A DNA stretch of 64,000 nucleotides from positions 1-64,000 of the forward strand of contig CAWKDN010000003.1 of the NCBI GenBank assembly GCA_963848415.1, given 5' to 3'. Under the pieces are notes generated by a model. The model had not been told where the DNA came from. It saw only the letters and a list, made by a program, of their open reading frames with translations, and ran no database searches. Below are positions 1 to 8,280 of this stretch, piece after piece. The position numbers were made by a program, and so were the translations under genes. The stretch comes from CAVQBC01 sp963848415. GTDB lineage: Bacteria > Actinomycetota > Thermoleophilia > Solirubrobacterales > Solirubrobacteraceae. Every line of letters starts with the position of its first letter. Position 1 is the stretch's first letter.

Positions 1-529
1 TCGCCCCGCGCCGCCAGCACCGCCGCCCGCACCGCGGCGCCCGACGTGCCCGCCCGCTCGAAGACCGCGGCCGACTCGCGGTCGCCGCCGCGCACGACGC
101 CGAGCAGGACGTGCTCGATGCCGACGTGGCGGTCGCCCAGCGCGATCGCCTCGCGCAGCGCCAGCTCGAGCGCCTTCTTGGCCTCCGGGGTGAAGGGGAC
201 GTGCCGGCCGCGCCACGGGCGCCCGCGCCCCGGCCGCCCGCGTCCGAGCGCGCCGCTGCCGAAGCTCGACTCCGCCCGGCGGCGGACCTCGCCGAGGTCG
301 ATCCCGATCGAGCGCCAGCGCCTCGTCGGCGCTCGGCCGGGCCAGCTGCGCCCGCAGGAGCTCCGCCGTCACCCCGAGGTCGGCCAGCAGCGCGCCGGTG
401 GCACGAGCCCGGGTCAGGCCGAGCAGCAGCGCTCCGGTCCCGATCCGGCGGTGGTCGAGCGCCGACGCTTCCTCGTGGGCGGTCGCGACAACCGTCTGCG
501 GCGTCGCGCGTGAAGCGCTCGAACATCAT
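1..529 (-). pseudogene. Clp N-terminal-domain (ClpC/ClpA N-domain) protein, frame broken, 3' end outside window
   Basis: The reverse strand encodes a protein opening MMFERFT and containing two Clp N-domain-like repeats. The first holds 'HEEASALDHRRIGT' and 'LLLGLTRA'. The second, after a GRGRP-rich linker, holds 'FTPEAKKALELALREA' and 'HVGIEHVLLGVVRGGD'. Clp N domains bind substrates or adaptors for Clp ATPases; no ATPase domain is seen, so this is a stand-alone N-domain protein, at least within the window. Reading the repeats requires two frame changes, one just after the start (about 500-512) and one near 290-300. This means either a pseudogene or sequencing indels; I favour indels because many genes here show the same. 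The start overlaps the stop of the upstream HTH gene (ATGA) and has an AGGAAGGAG ribosome site, so the two are one operon. Confidence 0.6.
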
Positions 530-765
530 CGCTCCTTCCTCAGCGGCAGCAGTCGCCGCCCGCCGCCGTGCTTCTTGTGGACCGCCTGCTTGGAGACCCC
601 GAGGGCCGCGGCGATCTGCTGCCACGACCAGCCCTGCTCGCGGGCGTTGTCGACCTGCAGGTCCTCCAGCGACTCGAGCAGGTCGCGCAGCGCCGCCACG
701 GCGGCGAGCCCGACGACGGGGTCGCGGTCGGTGGTGGCGTCCGCCAGGCGGGTGGCTTCGCTCAT
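526..765 (-). CDS. Small helix-turn-helix DNA-binding protein, likely autoregulator of the Clp N-domain gene
   Basis: About 79 residues. The N-terminal half is a helical segment ('VVGLAAVAALRDLLESLEDL'). The C-terminal half is a helix-turn-helix, 'WSWQQIAAALGVSKQAVHKK', followed by a basic tail. The start is the ATG at 763-765 (MSEATRLADA); a further upstream in-frame ATG at 787-789 lies inside the palindromic region and is less likely. The gene's stop overlaps the start of the Clp N-domain gene, so the products are probably made together. HTH proteins of this type paired with Clp N-domain proteins are common in actinobacteria. Two palindromes just upstream (770-785, 798-813) are the obvious candidates for its own binding sites. 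The target and signal are unknown. Confidence 0.75.
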   Translation of the reverse strand: MSEATRLADATTDRDPVVGLAAVAALRDLLESLEDLQVDNAREQGWSWQQIAAALGVSKQAVHKKHGGGRRLLPLRKER

Positions 766-769
766 GCTC

Positions 770-813
770 GTCAACCTACATTGACGCATGCACAGTTGTC
801 AACCGAAGTTGAC
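770..813. promoter_or_regulatory. Two spaced GTCAA...TTGAC palindromes (candidate operators) upstream of the HTH-Clp pair
   Basis: GTCAACCTACATTGAC (770-785) and GTCAACCGAAGTTGAC (798-813) are 16-bp palindromes of the same design. Their centres are 28 bp apart, in the only gap between the HTH gene and the divergent carboxylase gene. On the reverse strand the second site includes a TTGACA -35-like hexamer for the HTH gene. Binding by the neighbouring HTH protein is inferred. Confidence 0.6.
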
Positions 814-847
814 GGCACCATCCCGGCGTTATCGTCCGCCACAGCCC

Positions 848-2380
848 ATGACCGACGCCGACGCCGTCCAGCAGGCCCGCGAGCGCGCCCACGCGGGCGG
901 GCCCGAGCGCCACCGCGACAAGGCCCGCGAGCAGGGCAAGCTGCCGGTGCGCGAGCGCGTCGAGCGGCTGCTCGACGCCGGCTCGTTCGCCGAGGACGCG
1001 CTGCTGGCCAACTGGGAGGCCGACGGTCTCGGCGCCGACGGCGTCGTGACCGGCATGGGGACGGTCGACGGCCGCACGGTCGCGCTGATGGCCAACGACC
1101 CGACGGTCAAGGCCGGCTCGTGGGGCCCGAAGACGGTCGAGAAGATCCTGCGCATCCAGGAGAGCGCGCTGCGCCACCGCGTCCCGATGGTCTACCTGGT
1201 CGACTCGGCGGGCGCGCGCATCACCGAGCAGGTGCAGATGTTCCCCGGCCGCCGCCACGCCGGGCGGATCTTCTTCAACGAGGTCCGCCTCTCGGGCCTC
1301 GTCCCGCAGGTGTGCGTCCTGTTCGGGCCGAGCGCGGCGGGCGGCGCCTACATCCCCGCCTTCTGCGACGTCGTGATCATGCGCGACGGCAACGCCTCGA
1401 TGTACCTCGGCTCGCCGCGCATGGCCGAGATGGTGATCGGCGAGAAGGTCTCGCTGGAGGAGATGGGCGGGGCGAAGATGCACACGGGCGTCTCGGGCTG
1501 CGGGCACTTCCTGGTCGAGTCCGACGAGCAGGGCGTCGACCTGGCCCGGCGCTATCTCTCCTTCTTCCCGTCCAGCTGCGAGCAGGCGCCGCCGCCCGCG
1601 CCGCCCGCCGAGCCCGCCGCCGCCCCGCGGACCATCCGCGAGCTGATCCCCGCCGACGAGAACAAGCCGTTCGACATGCACCAGCTGATCGCGGGCGTCG
1701 TCGACGAGGGCTCGTTCCTCGAGGTCCACGCGCGCTGGGCGAAGGAGCTGATCTGCGGCTACGCCCGCCTCGACGGCCGCGCGGTCGGGATCGTCGCCAA
1801 CCAGCCGAAGTTCAAGGGCGGCGTGCTGTTCGTGGACTCCGCCGACAAGGCCGCGCGCTTCATCTGGACCTGCAACGCGTTCAACCTCCCGCTCGTCTTC
1901 CTGGCCGACGTCCCGGGCTTCATGATCGGCACCGCGGTCGAGCGCCAGGGGATCATCCGCCACGGCGCGAAGATGATCTCGGCGGTCTCCGAGGCGACCG
2001 TGCCCAAGCTCTCGGTGATCGTCCGCAAGGCCTACGGTGCGGGGCTCTACGCGATGGCCGGCCCTGCCTTCGAGCCCGACTGCTGCCTGGCGCTGCCGAC
2101 GGCCAAGATCGCGGTGATGGGCCCGAGCGCGGCGGTCAACGCGGTCTTCTACAACCAGCTGCAGGGGATCGAGGACGAGGCCGAGCGCGACGCCCGTCGG
2201 ACGGAGCTGATGGACGAGTACGCCGACGGCGTCGACCTGCTCCACCTCGCCTCTGAGCTCGTGGTCGACGCGATCGTCCAGCCCGAGGACCTGCGCTCAG
2301 AGCTGGTCCGGCGCCTGGCTCGCTACGCCGGCCGTCGGCGCGAGTGGCCGGCCAAGCACAACGCGATCCCGCCTGCCTGA
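848..2380 (+). CDS. Acyl-CoA carboxylase carboxyltransferase (beta) subunit
   Basis: 510 residues, the usual length for biotin-dependent acyl-CoA carboxylase beta chains (propionyl-, methylcrotonyl- or geranyl-CoA carboxylases). The N half carries the first crotonase-fold carboxyltransferase domain with 'VYLVDSAGARITEQ' and the oxyanion-loop 'GPSAAGGAYIPAFCD'. The C half carries the second domain with 'GIVANQPKFKGGVLF', 'LVFLADVPGFMIGT' and 'YGAGLYAMAG'. The start ATG at 848 is chosen because the family begins about 35 residues before 'KLPVRERVERLLD'; the open frame extends upstream without a plausible ribosome site. No biotin-carboxylase alpha subunit lies next to it, so the partner must be elsewhere. 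The acyl substrate cannot be told from sequence alone; the absence of long insertions fits propionyl/methylcrotonyl-type enzymes. Confidence 0.88.
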   Translation: MTDADAVQQARERAHAGGPERHRDKAREQGKLPVRERVERLLDAGSFAEDALLANWEADGLGADGVVTGMGTVDGRTVALMANDPTVKAGSWGPKTVEKILRIQESALRHRVPMVYLVDSAGARITEQVQMFPGRRHAGRIFFNEVRLSGLVPQVCVLFGPSAAGGAYIPAFCDVVIMRDGNASMYLGSPRMAEMVIGEKVSLEEMGGAKMHTGVSGCGHFLVESDEQGVDLARRYLSFFPSSCEQAPPPAPPAEPAAAPRTIRELIPADENKPFDMHQLIAGVVDEGSFLEVHARWAKELICGYARLDGRAVGIVANQPKFKGGVLFVDSADKAARFIWTCNAFNLPLVFLADVPGFMIGTAVERQGIIRHGAKMISAVSEATVPKLSVIVRKAYGAGLYAMAGPAFEPDCCLALPTAKIAVMGPSAAVNAVFYNQLQGIEDEAERDARRTELMDEYADGVDLLHLASELVVDAIVQPEDLRSELVRRLARYAGRRREWPAKHNAIPPA

Positions 2381-2393
2381 TGCATTAGCATCA
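2378..2393. promoter_or_regulatory. Palindrome TGATGC-N4-GCATCA, candidate VapBC operator
   Basis: TGATGCATTAGCATCA has perfect 6-bp arms. It includes the TGA stop of the carboxylase gene and ends five bases before the antitoxin ATG. It also contains a TAGCAT -10-like hexamer (2385-2390), implying a leaderless or very short-leader transcript repressed by the antitoxin complex. Confidence 0.5.
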
Positions 2394-2398
2394 CGTGC

Positions 2399-2641
2399 AT
2401 GCGCACGACGATCAGCCTGGACGATGACGTCCTCTTCGCGATCCAAGAGCGGGCGCGGCGTGAGAAGCGGACGGCCGGGCAGGTGCTCTCCGATCTCGCT
2501 CGGCAGGCCCTGACAGCGCAGCACCCTGTCGGGCCGGGTGACCCCGGCACCGCACGTCATGGCTTCCGGCCGCTCCCGCATCGAGGCGCCGCCGTCTCCA
2601 ACGCGCTCATCGACCGGCTGCGCGAAGACGAGCCAGAGTGA
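2399..2641 (+). CDS. vapB: Ribbon-helix-helix antitoxin of a VapBC-type module
   Basis: 80 residues. The N-terminus 'MRTTISLDDDVLFAIQERAR' is the beta-strand and first helix of a CopG/RHH antitoxin, followed by 'GQVLSDLARQAL'. The C-terminal part ('NALIDRLREDEPE') is the flexible toxin-binding tail. It normally neutralises the downstream PIN nuclease and represses its own promoter with it. Its stop overlaps the GTG start of the toxin (GTGA at 2638-2641), the classical antitoxin-first arrangement. The palindrome at 2378-2393 is the likely operator. Confidence 0.8.
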   Translation: MRTTISLDDDVLFAIQERARREKRTAGQVLSDLARQALTAQHPVGPGDPGTARHGFRPLPHRGAAVSNALIDRLREDEPE

Positions 2642-3069
2642 GGCGAGCGCTGCTCGACGTCAACGTCCTTCTGGCGCTGCTCGACAGCGATCACGTCGAT
2701 CACGGCGTCGCGCACGAGTGGCTCGACAGCGCCATCGATGCCGGCTGGGCGTCATGTGCGATTACCGAGAACGGCTTCGTGCGAGTCATCAGCCAACCCC
2801 GCTACCCGAGCCCTGTGTCACCGGCTCACGCGATCAACCTGCTGCGCGGCGCGCAGGACGGCGGTCATCACGAGTTCTGGACATGCGGGCTCAGCCTGCT
2901 CGACGCGGCGGTCGTCAACGGCTCGCGAGTGCACGGTCCGCGTCAGGTCACGGATGCGTATCTGCTCGCGCTGGCAACCGCGCACGACGGGCGCTTCGTC
3001 ACCTTTGATCGGTCGCTCTCCCTCTCCTCGGTCCACGGCGCCACCCCGGACCATCTGGCGGTTCTCTAG
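2638..3069 (+). CDS. vapC: PIN-domain toxin (VapC-type ribonuclease)
   Basis: 143 residues, typical VapC length. PIN motifs: an N-terminal acidic residue in 'LLDVNVLLALLDSDH', a Glu in 'ITENGFVRVIS', and the C-terminal 'QVTDAYLLALA' plus 'FVTFDRSL' that supply the remaining metal-binding acids. These enzymes cut specific tRNAs or rRNA when free of antitoxin. The GTG start overlaps the antitoxin stop, so translation is coupled. The 3' end overlaps the stop of the convergent photolyase gene by four bases. All four expected acidic positions appear intact, so the toxin is probably active. Confidence 0.82.
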   Translation: MRRALLDVNVLLALLDSDHVDHGVAHEWLDSAIDAGWASCAITENGFVRVISQPRYPSPVSPAHAINLLRGAQDGGHHEFWTCGLSLLDAAVVNGSRVHGPRQVTDAYLLALATAHDGRFVTFDRSLSLSSVHGATPDHLAVL

Positions 3070-4481
3070 CCCACGGCGCGGTAGCGCTCGACCGCCCGCC
3101 GCCGCTCGGCGGCGTGGTCGACGATCGGCGCGGGGTAGTCCTCGCCGATCACGCAACCGGCGGCCTCCTGCTCGCCGGCGTCCATCTCCCACGGCATCGC
3201 CAGCCGATCGTCGGGAACGCCGGCCAGCTCGGGCACCCAGCGCCTCACATACGCGCCGTCCGGGTCGAACTTCTTCTGCTGGGTCATCGGATTGAACAGC
3301 CGCTGGAAGTAGGGCGCGGGATCGGTGCCGGTCGAGGCGACCCACTGCCAGCCGCCGTTGTTGGAGCCGACGTCGCCGTCGATCAGGTGGTGCATGAAGT
3401 GCGCCTCGCCCAGGCGCCAGTCGAGGTGGAGGTCCTTGGTCAGGAAGGAGCCGACGATCATCCGCGCGCGGTTGTGCATCCAGCCGCAGGCGGCGAGCTG
3501 GCGCATCGCGGCGTCGACGACCGGGTAGCCGGTCCGGCCCGCCTTCCACGCCTCGAGGGCAGCGTCGTCGTCGGCCCACGAGAGGTCGCGGTAGCGCTCG
3601 CGGAACTCGAGCCGGCGCGTCTCGGGGAAATGCAGCTGCACGGCGCCATAGAAGTCGCGCCAGGCCAGCTCGTCGCGGTAGGTCTGCGGGCCCTCGCCGT
3701 CGCCCGCGCCGAGCACGCGCTCCTCGAGCCAGCGCGCCGACAGGCAGCCGAACCGCAGGTAGGCCGACATGCGCGAGGTCTGCTCGGCCAGCAGATCGCG
3801 GCGCTCGTGGTAGTGCTCGATGCCGCTGCGCACCCACGCCTGCGCCGCGCGCTGGGCCGCCCGCTCGCCCGGCTCGGGTCGGTCCTCCAAATCAGGCGTG
3901 CTGCTGAAGCCGAGCCGCTCGAGACTCGGCAGCCGCTCGGCCCGCAGCTTCGACGGCAGGGCGAGCTCGCGCGGGGCACGCTGCACCGGCCGGCGCTCCT
4001 GCTTGCGCCACGCCCGCAGGAACGGGGTGAAGACGGTGTAGGGCTTGCCCTGGCCGGTGCGCACCGCTCCCAGATCCGCGATGTAGGTCCCCTGCTCGTG
4101 CACCAGCTCGACCCCGTCGCCGAGCGCGTCGTCCACACGGGCATCACGGCCGCGGGCAAAGCCCGTCGTCTCCTCGGTGGCGAGCACGCACGACGCGCCC
4201 GTTTCTCGCGCCAGCCGCGGCAGCTCGCGGGCCGGATCGCCCTCGCGCACCACGAGCCGGCCGCCGCGCTCGCGCAGCTCGCCGTCGAGCGCGGCGAGGC
4301 AGTCGAGCAGGTACTGCGTACGGTTGGCCGAGCGGAAGCGCCCGCCCAGCAGCGCGTCGTCGAACACGAACACGGGCACCACGCGATCGAACTCGCGAGC
4401 GGCCCGGACGAGCGCCGGGTGGTCGTGCACGCGCAGGTCGCGGCGGAACCAGACGATCGCGGTCGAGGGGGAACGCGCCAT
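3066..4481 (-). CDS. phrB: Deoxyribodipyrimidine photolyase (class I CPD photolyase/cryptochrome family)
   Basis: 471 residues. An N-terminal alpha/beta photolyase domain ('TAIVWFRRDLRVHDHPALV') is followed by the FAD-binding helical domain with 'RMSAYLRFGCLSARWLEE', 'ELAWRDFYGAVQLHFP' and 'WMHNRARMIVGSFLTKDL'. It ends with the class I signature region 'GDVGSNNGGWQWVAS', 'DPAPYFQRLFNP' and 'KKFDPDGAYVRRWVPEL'. It repairs UV cyclobutane dimers with light energy. The ATG at 4479-4481 is used because the family starts a few residues before 'VWFRRDLR'; the open frame runs 24 codons further upstream. It is transcribed divergently from the acetoacetyl-CoA synthetase gene with only 32 bp between the starts. 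Confidence 0.92.
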   Translation of the reverse strand: MARSPSTAIVWFRRDLRVHDHPALVRAAREFDRVVPVFVFDDALLGGRFRSANRTQYLLDCLAALDGELRERGGRLVVREGDPARELPRLARETGASCVLATEETTGFARGRDARVDDALGDGVELVHEQGTYIADLGAVRTGQGKPYTVFTPFLRAWRKQERRPVQRAPRELALPSKLRAERLPSLERLGFSSTPDLEDRPEPGERAAQRAAQAWVRSGIEHYHERRDLLAEQTSRMSAYLRFGCLSARWLEERVLGAGDGEGPQTYRDELAWRDFYGAVQLHFPETRRLEFRERYRDLSWADDDAALEAWKAGRTGYPVVDAAMRQLAACGWMHNRARMIVGSFLTKDLHLDWRLGEAHFMHHLIDGDVGSNNGGWQWVASTGTDPAPYFQRLFNPMTQQKKFDPDGAYVRRWVPELAGVPDDRLAMPWEMDAGEQEAAGCVIGEDYPAPIVDHAAERRRAVERYRAVG

Positions 4482-4513
4482 TGCTTCCCTGTACGCATAC
4501 ACTGGCCCGCGCG

Positions 4514-6476
4514 ATGACGTCCGAAACCGAGCCGACGCTGCTGTGGGAGCCACCCGCCGAGCTCATCGAGGAGGCCAACCTCACGCGCTACAGGCGCTGG
4601 CTCGAGCAGGAGAAGGGCCTCTCCTTCGACGACTACGCCGCGCTGTGGGAGTGGTCGACTACTGACCTCGAGGCCTTCTGGGGCTCGATCTGGGAGTTCT
4701 TCGACGTCCGCGCGGCCACGCCGTACGAGCGCGTCCTGGCCGACGCCTCGATGCCGGGCGCGAACTGGTTCCCCGGCGCCGAGGTCAACTACGCCGAGCA
4801 CGCCTTCCGCGGCAAGCCCGACGACCGCGTCGCGATCATGCACGCCTCCGAGCTGCGCGACCTCGACGAGATCACCTGGGGCGAGCTGCGCGGGCTCGTC
4901 GCCCAGATCGCCGCCGGCCTGAAGTCGCTCGGGGTGGAGCGCGGCGACCGCGTCGTCGCCTACCTGCCGAACCTGCCCGAGACCGTCGCCGCCTTCCTGG
5001 CCTGCGCGAGCCTCGGCGCGGTCTGGTCGAGCTGCTCGCCCGACTTCGGCGCGCGCAGCGTGGTCGACCGCTTCGCCCAGATCGAGCCGAAGGTCCTGAT
5101 CGCGGTCGACGGCTACGGCTACGGCGGAAAGACCTTCGACCGCACCGAGACGCTCGCCCACCTGCAGGACGAGATGCCGACGCTCACCCGCACGGTGGTG
5201 ATCCCCTACCTCGCGCCGGAGCCCGACCTCAGCGGCCTGCGCGACGCGATCGGCTGGGACGAGCTGCTCGCGGCGGGGGAGGGCACGGAGCTCGAGTTCA
5301 CGCCGGTCCCCTTCGACCACCCGCTGTGGGTCCTGTACTCCTCGGGCACGACCGGGCTGCCGAAGGCGATCGTCCACAGCCAGGGCGGCATCCTGCTCGA
5401 GCACCTCAAGAAGCTCAGCCTGCACGTCGACGCCCACGAGGGCGACCGGCTGTTCTGGTTCACGACGACCGGCTGGATGATGTGGAACTTCCTGGTCGGC
5501 GGGCTGCTGACCGACGCGACCATCCTGCTCTACGACGGCAACCCCGGCTACCCGAGCATGGACCGGCTGTGGGACTTCGCGGCCGACACGCGGCATGACG
5601 TGCTTCGGCACGAGCGCGAGCTACATCGCCGCCTGCATGAACGCCGAGGTCGAGCCGGCGCAGGGCCGCGACCTGAGCGCGCTGCGGTCGGTCGGCTCGA
5701 CCGGCTCGCCGCTCGCCCCGGAGGGCTTCCAGTGGATCTACGACCACGTCGGCAAGGACACGTGGCTGTTCTCCACCAGCGGCGGGACGGACGTCTGCAG
5801 CGCGTTCGTCGGCGGCTGCCCGCTGCTGCCGGTCCACCTCGGCGAGCTGCAGGCGCGCTCGCTGGGGGCGAAGATCGAGTCCTTCGACGAGGACGGCAAC
5901 GCCGTCATCGGCGAGGTCGGCGAGCTGGTGATCACCGCGCCGCTGCCGTCGATGCCGCTGTACTTCTGGAACGACCCCGACGGCGAGCGGCTGCGCGAGA
6001 GCTACTTCGACATGTACCCGGGCGTCTGGCGCCACGGGGACTGGATCGAGATCACCGACCGCGGGACGGCGATCATCACCGGCCGCTCGGACTCGACGAT
6101 CAACCGCGGCGGCATCCGCATGGGCACGAGCGAGATCTACCGCGCGGTGCTGGCGGTCGACGGCGTCACCGACGCGCTGGTGGTCGACGTCGACGGCTGG
6201 ATGCCGCTGTTCGTCGTGCTCGACGAGGGCGCGGAGCTCGACGACGACCTCGTGGGCGCGATCCGCACGCGCGTGCGCGAGGACTGCTCGCCCCGGCACG
6301 TCCCGAGCGACGTCTACGCCGTGCAGGAGATCCCGCGCACGCTGTCGGGCAAGGTGCTCGAGGTGCCGGTCAAGAAGATCCTCTCGGGCACCCCGCCGGA
6401 CAAGGCGGCAAGCGTCGACTCGCTGGCAAACCCGCAGTCGTTGGACTTCTTCGTCGAGCTGGCCGAGCAGCGATAG
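4514..6476 (+). CDS. Acetoacetate-CoA ligase (acetoacetyl-CoA synthetase), one frame break near 5591-5594
   Basis: Combining two frames gives a full-length enzyme of about 653 residues. The first frame (4514 to about 5590) holds the N-terminal ACAS cap ('WEPPAELIEEANLTRYRRWL', 'MPGANWFPGAEVNYAEH') and the AMP-binding signature 'VLYSSGTTGLPKAIVHSQGG'. The second frame (from about 5595) continues with 'CFGTSASYIAACMN', 'STSGGTDVCSAFVGG', 'YPGVWRHGDWIEITDRG' and the catalytic-lysine end 'PRTLSGKVLEVPVKKIL'. One extra base near 'acacggcatg' causes the shift. Both halves are well conserved, so a sequencing indel is more likely than a dead gene. It activates acetoacetate to acetoacetyl-CoA for ketone-body or polyhydroxybutyrate carbon use. 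Confidence 0.85.
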
Positions 6477-6493
6477 CGCCCGAGCAGACAGCG

Positions 6494-7261
6494 CTGTGCT
6501 CCTACGCGGCGGCGCTGGCCCGCGAGGCGGGTCCCGGCCTGCGCGAGGCGTTCAAGCGCGTGGCGAGCGGCGAGCTCTCGACGGCCTCCAAGAGCAGCCC
6601 GACCGACCCGGTCTCCGAGGCCGACCTCGCGGCCGAGCACACGATCACCGCGCGCCTCGCCGCCGAGCGCCCGCACGATGGGGTCCTGGGAGAGGAGGGC
6701 AGTGCCGCCGAGGGCTCGAGCGGCCTGCGTTGGGTGATCGACCCGCTCGACGGGACCACGAACTTCCTCTACGGCATCCCGCACTTCGCGGTCAGCGTGG
6801 CCTGCGAGGACGCCGACGGCGCGCTGGCCGGCGTCGTCTATGACCCGCTGCGCGACGAGCTGTGGTCGGCTACGCGCAGCGGGCCGCCGATGCTGGGCGA
6901 CGTGCCCCTGGTCGTCGGCCCGCGCGCCGCAGAGCTCGGGGTCGCGCTGATCGGCACGGGCTTCGGCTATCGGCGCGAGGTACGCGAGGGCCAGGCCGTG
7001 CGGGTCGCCCGGCTGCTGCCGCAGGTGCGCGAGATCCGCCGCCTCGGCTCCGCCGCGCTCGACCTCGCCTGGACGGCGGCGGGCCGCTACGACGCCTACT
7101 ACGAGCACGGGATGCAGCCGTGGGACACGGCGGCGGCCGCGCTGATCTGCCGGCGCGCGGGGCTCGAGCTGCACGAGCTGCCGGCGGACCCGCCGCTGCC
7201 GCCCGGGCTGCTGGCCGCTCCGTCCGGGATCGCCGGCGGGCTGGTCGCGATCCTGGCCTGA
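6494..7261 (+). CDS. Inositol monophosphatase family protein
   Basis: About 255 residues. It shows the Mg-binding motifs of the IMPase/FBPase/histidinol-phosphatase superfamily: 'GEEGS', 'WVIDPLDGTTNFLYGIPHF' and the distal 'PWDTAAAALICRRAG'. It dephosphorylates a small phospho-alcohol (myo-inositol phosphate, histidinol phosphate or fructose bisphosphate); the substrate is undecided. The start is uncertain. In the coding frame there is no ATG, GTG or TTG after the upstream stop, only a CTG at 6494. Either CTG starts it, translation is coupled to the upstream gene that ends 18 bases before, or a base is missing near here. The position right behind the acetoacetyl-CoA synthetase suggests cotranscription. 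Confidence 0.82.
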   Translation: MCSYAAALAREAGPGLREAFKRVASGELSTASKSSPTDPVSEADLAAEHTITARLAAERPHDGVLGEEGSAAEGSSGLRWVIDPLDGTTNFLYGIPHFAVSVACEDADGALAGVVYDPLRDELWSATRSGPPMLGDVPLVVGPRAAELGVALIGTGFGYRREVREGQAVRVARLLPQVREIRRLGSAALDLAWTAAGRYDAYYEHGMQPWDTAAAALICRRAGLELHELPADPPLPPGLLAAPSGIAGGLVAILA

Positions 7262-7324
7262 CGCGAGCGCTGCGCGGGTACCCCTCCTGACGAGCTCGTC
7301 ATCCACGGAGGGAGCACGTTTCAC

Positions 7325-7567
7325 ATGGTCATCGGCGCCGTCATCGGGTTCTGCATCCTGATCCTCATCCTGGCCTTCCTGGTTCCGCGGCTCTCACGAC
7401 ATCCGGAGCGCGGCGGGCAGAAGGTCGTCGGCACGGGCGGTCGGGCGGCCGGCAAGGCGCCGGGTCCCGTGGGCAAGTTCCTCAAGAAGCCGTTCGACAA
7501 GAGCAGCAAGGCCATCTCCAAGAGCGGGAGCGCCGGCCGCAAGGGCCGCGACAAGATGCCGCTGTAG
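7325..7567 (+). CDS. Small single-pass membrane protein with basic tail
   Basis: 80 residues. An N-terminal membrane helix ('MVIGAVIGFCILILILAFLV') is followed by a Gly/Lys/Arg-rich cytoplasmic tail ('GQKVVGTGGRAAGKAPG', 'SAGRKGRDKMPL'). A good GGAGGG ribosome site lies about 15 bases upstream. I recognise the style as a short conserved hypothetical family common in Solirubrobacterales-type genomes, but no function is known. The tail could bind nucleic acid or acidic lipids; that is speculation. Confidence 0.7.
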   Translation: MVIGAVIGFCILILILAFLVPRLSRHPERGGQKVVGTGGRAAGKAPGPVGKFLKKPFDKSSKAISKSGSAGRKGRDKMPL

Positions 7568-7624
7568 CGCCCGGGCGCGCGAGCGCTGCGCGCAGCAGGG
7601 TGGCGAGCCCGTCGCCGCTCACAG

Positions 7625-7708
7625 TGCCCGGAGTGGGATTCGAACCCACAAGCCCCGAAGGGCAATGGCTTTTGAGGCCATCGCGTTTGCCGGTTTCGCC
7701 ATCCGGGC
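7625..7708 (-). tRNA. tRNA-Leu(CAA)
   Basis: The reverse strand folds as a class II tRNA. The acceptor GCCCGGA pairs with TCCGGGC, the anticodon loop is CTCAAAA (anticodon CAA), there is a long variable arm, and the T arm is GGGTTCGAATCCC. CCA is not encoded. Confidence 0.95.
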
Positions 7709-7732
7709 GTGCGCAGAGTGTGGCGGATCTAG

Positions 7733-8200
7733 TCAGGCCGGGACCGGCGTGTCGAGGGGGCGCTCCACCTCCACGTTCCACGCCTGCCGGAAGCCGCTCA
7801 TCGCCGTGGCGGCGAGCACGACCTGGACGACGACCAGCGCCACCGTCACGAACCCGAGGGTGACGTGGCCGAGCGCCGGGCTCTCGAAGCCGGATTTGTC
7901 GCGCGCGAACCACTCCGGCGAGGTGACGCCGGCGAAGATCGCGAGGATCACGGCGAGCGCGGCGATCACCGGGAGCACGCCGCGGCTCCAGCGGGCGACG
8001 AAGAGCGCGAGGACGACGTAGACCAAGACGAACAAGATCTGCAGCGCCTTGGCACCCTCCAGCCGCGCCCAGCCGCCGACCGAGATGACCAGCATCAGGG
8101 CGATCGAGACGACGAGCAGGACGAGCACGAGCACCCGCGTCGCCTTCGATGCGCCCTTCTCGCGGTTGGGGTGCTCGAGGACGAACTCCGGCTCGGCCAT
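7733..8200 (-). CDS. Four-helix integral membrane protein of unknown function
   Basis: 155 residues. A short charged N-terminus (MAEPEFVLEHPNREKG) is followed by about four hydrophobic segments: 'VLVLVLLVVSIALMLVISV', 'ALQILFVLVYVVLALFV', 'GVLPVIAALAVILAIFAG' and 'TLGFVTVALVVVQVVLAA'. A soluble tail follows. No catalytic or transport motif is recognised. It lies between the tRNA-Leu gene and the FHA-protein gene, transcribed in the same direction as both. Confidence 0.7.
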   Translation of the reverse strand: MAEPEFVLEHPNREKGASKATRVLVLVLLVVSIALMLVISVGGWARLEGAKALQILFVLVYVVLALFVARWSRGVLPVIAALAVILAIFAGVTSPEWFARDKSGFESPALGHVTLGFVTVALVVVQVVLAATAMSGFRQAWNVEVERPLDTPVPA

Positions 8201-8280
8201 CGCCGGGCGACCTTACCGCCCCGCCGCCACAGAGCGCGGCGGGGCGGAGCCTGGCGCGGCGCGGGCGCCGCAAGGGGGGT

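Noticed and set aside
3114..4517. A 467-codon + strand frame opposite the photolyase gene
   Set aside because: It is a GC-driven mirror of the photolyase coding strand; the translation has no recognisable domain while the reverse strand gives a complete photolyase.
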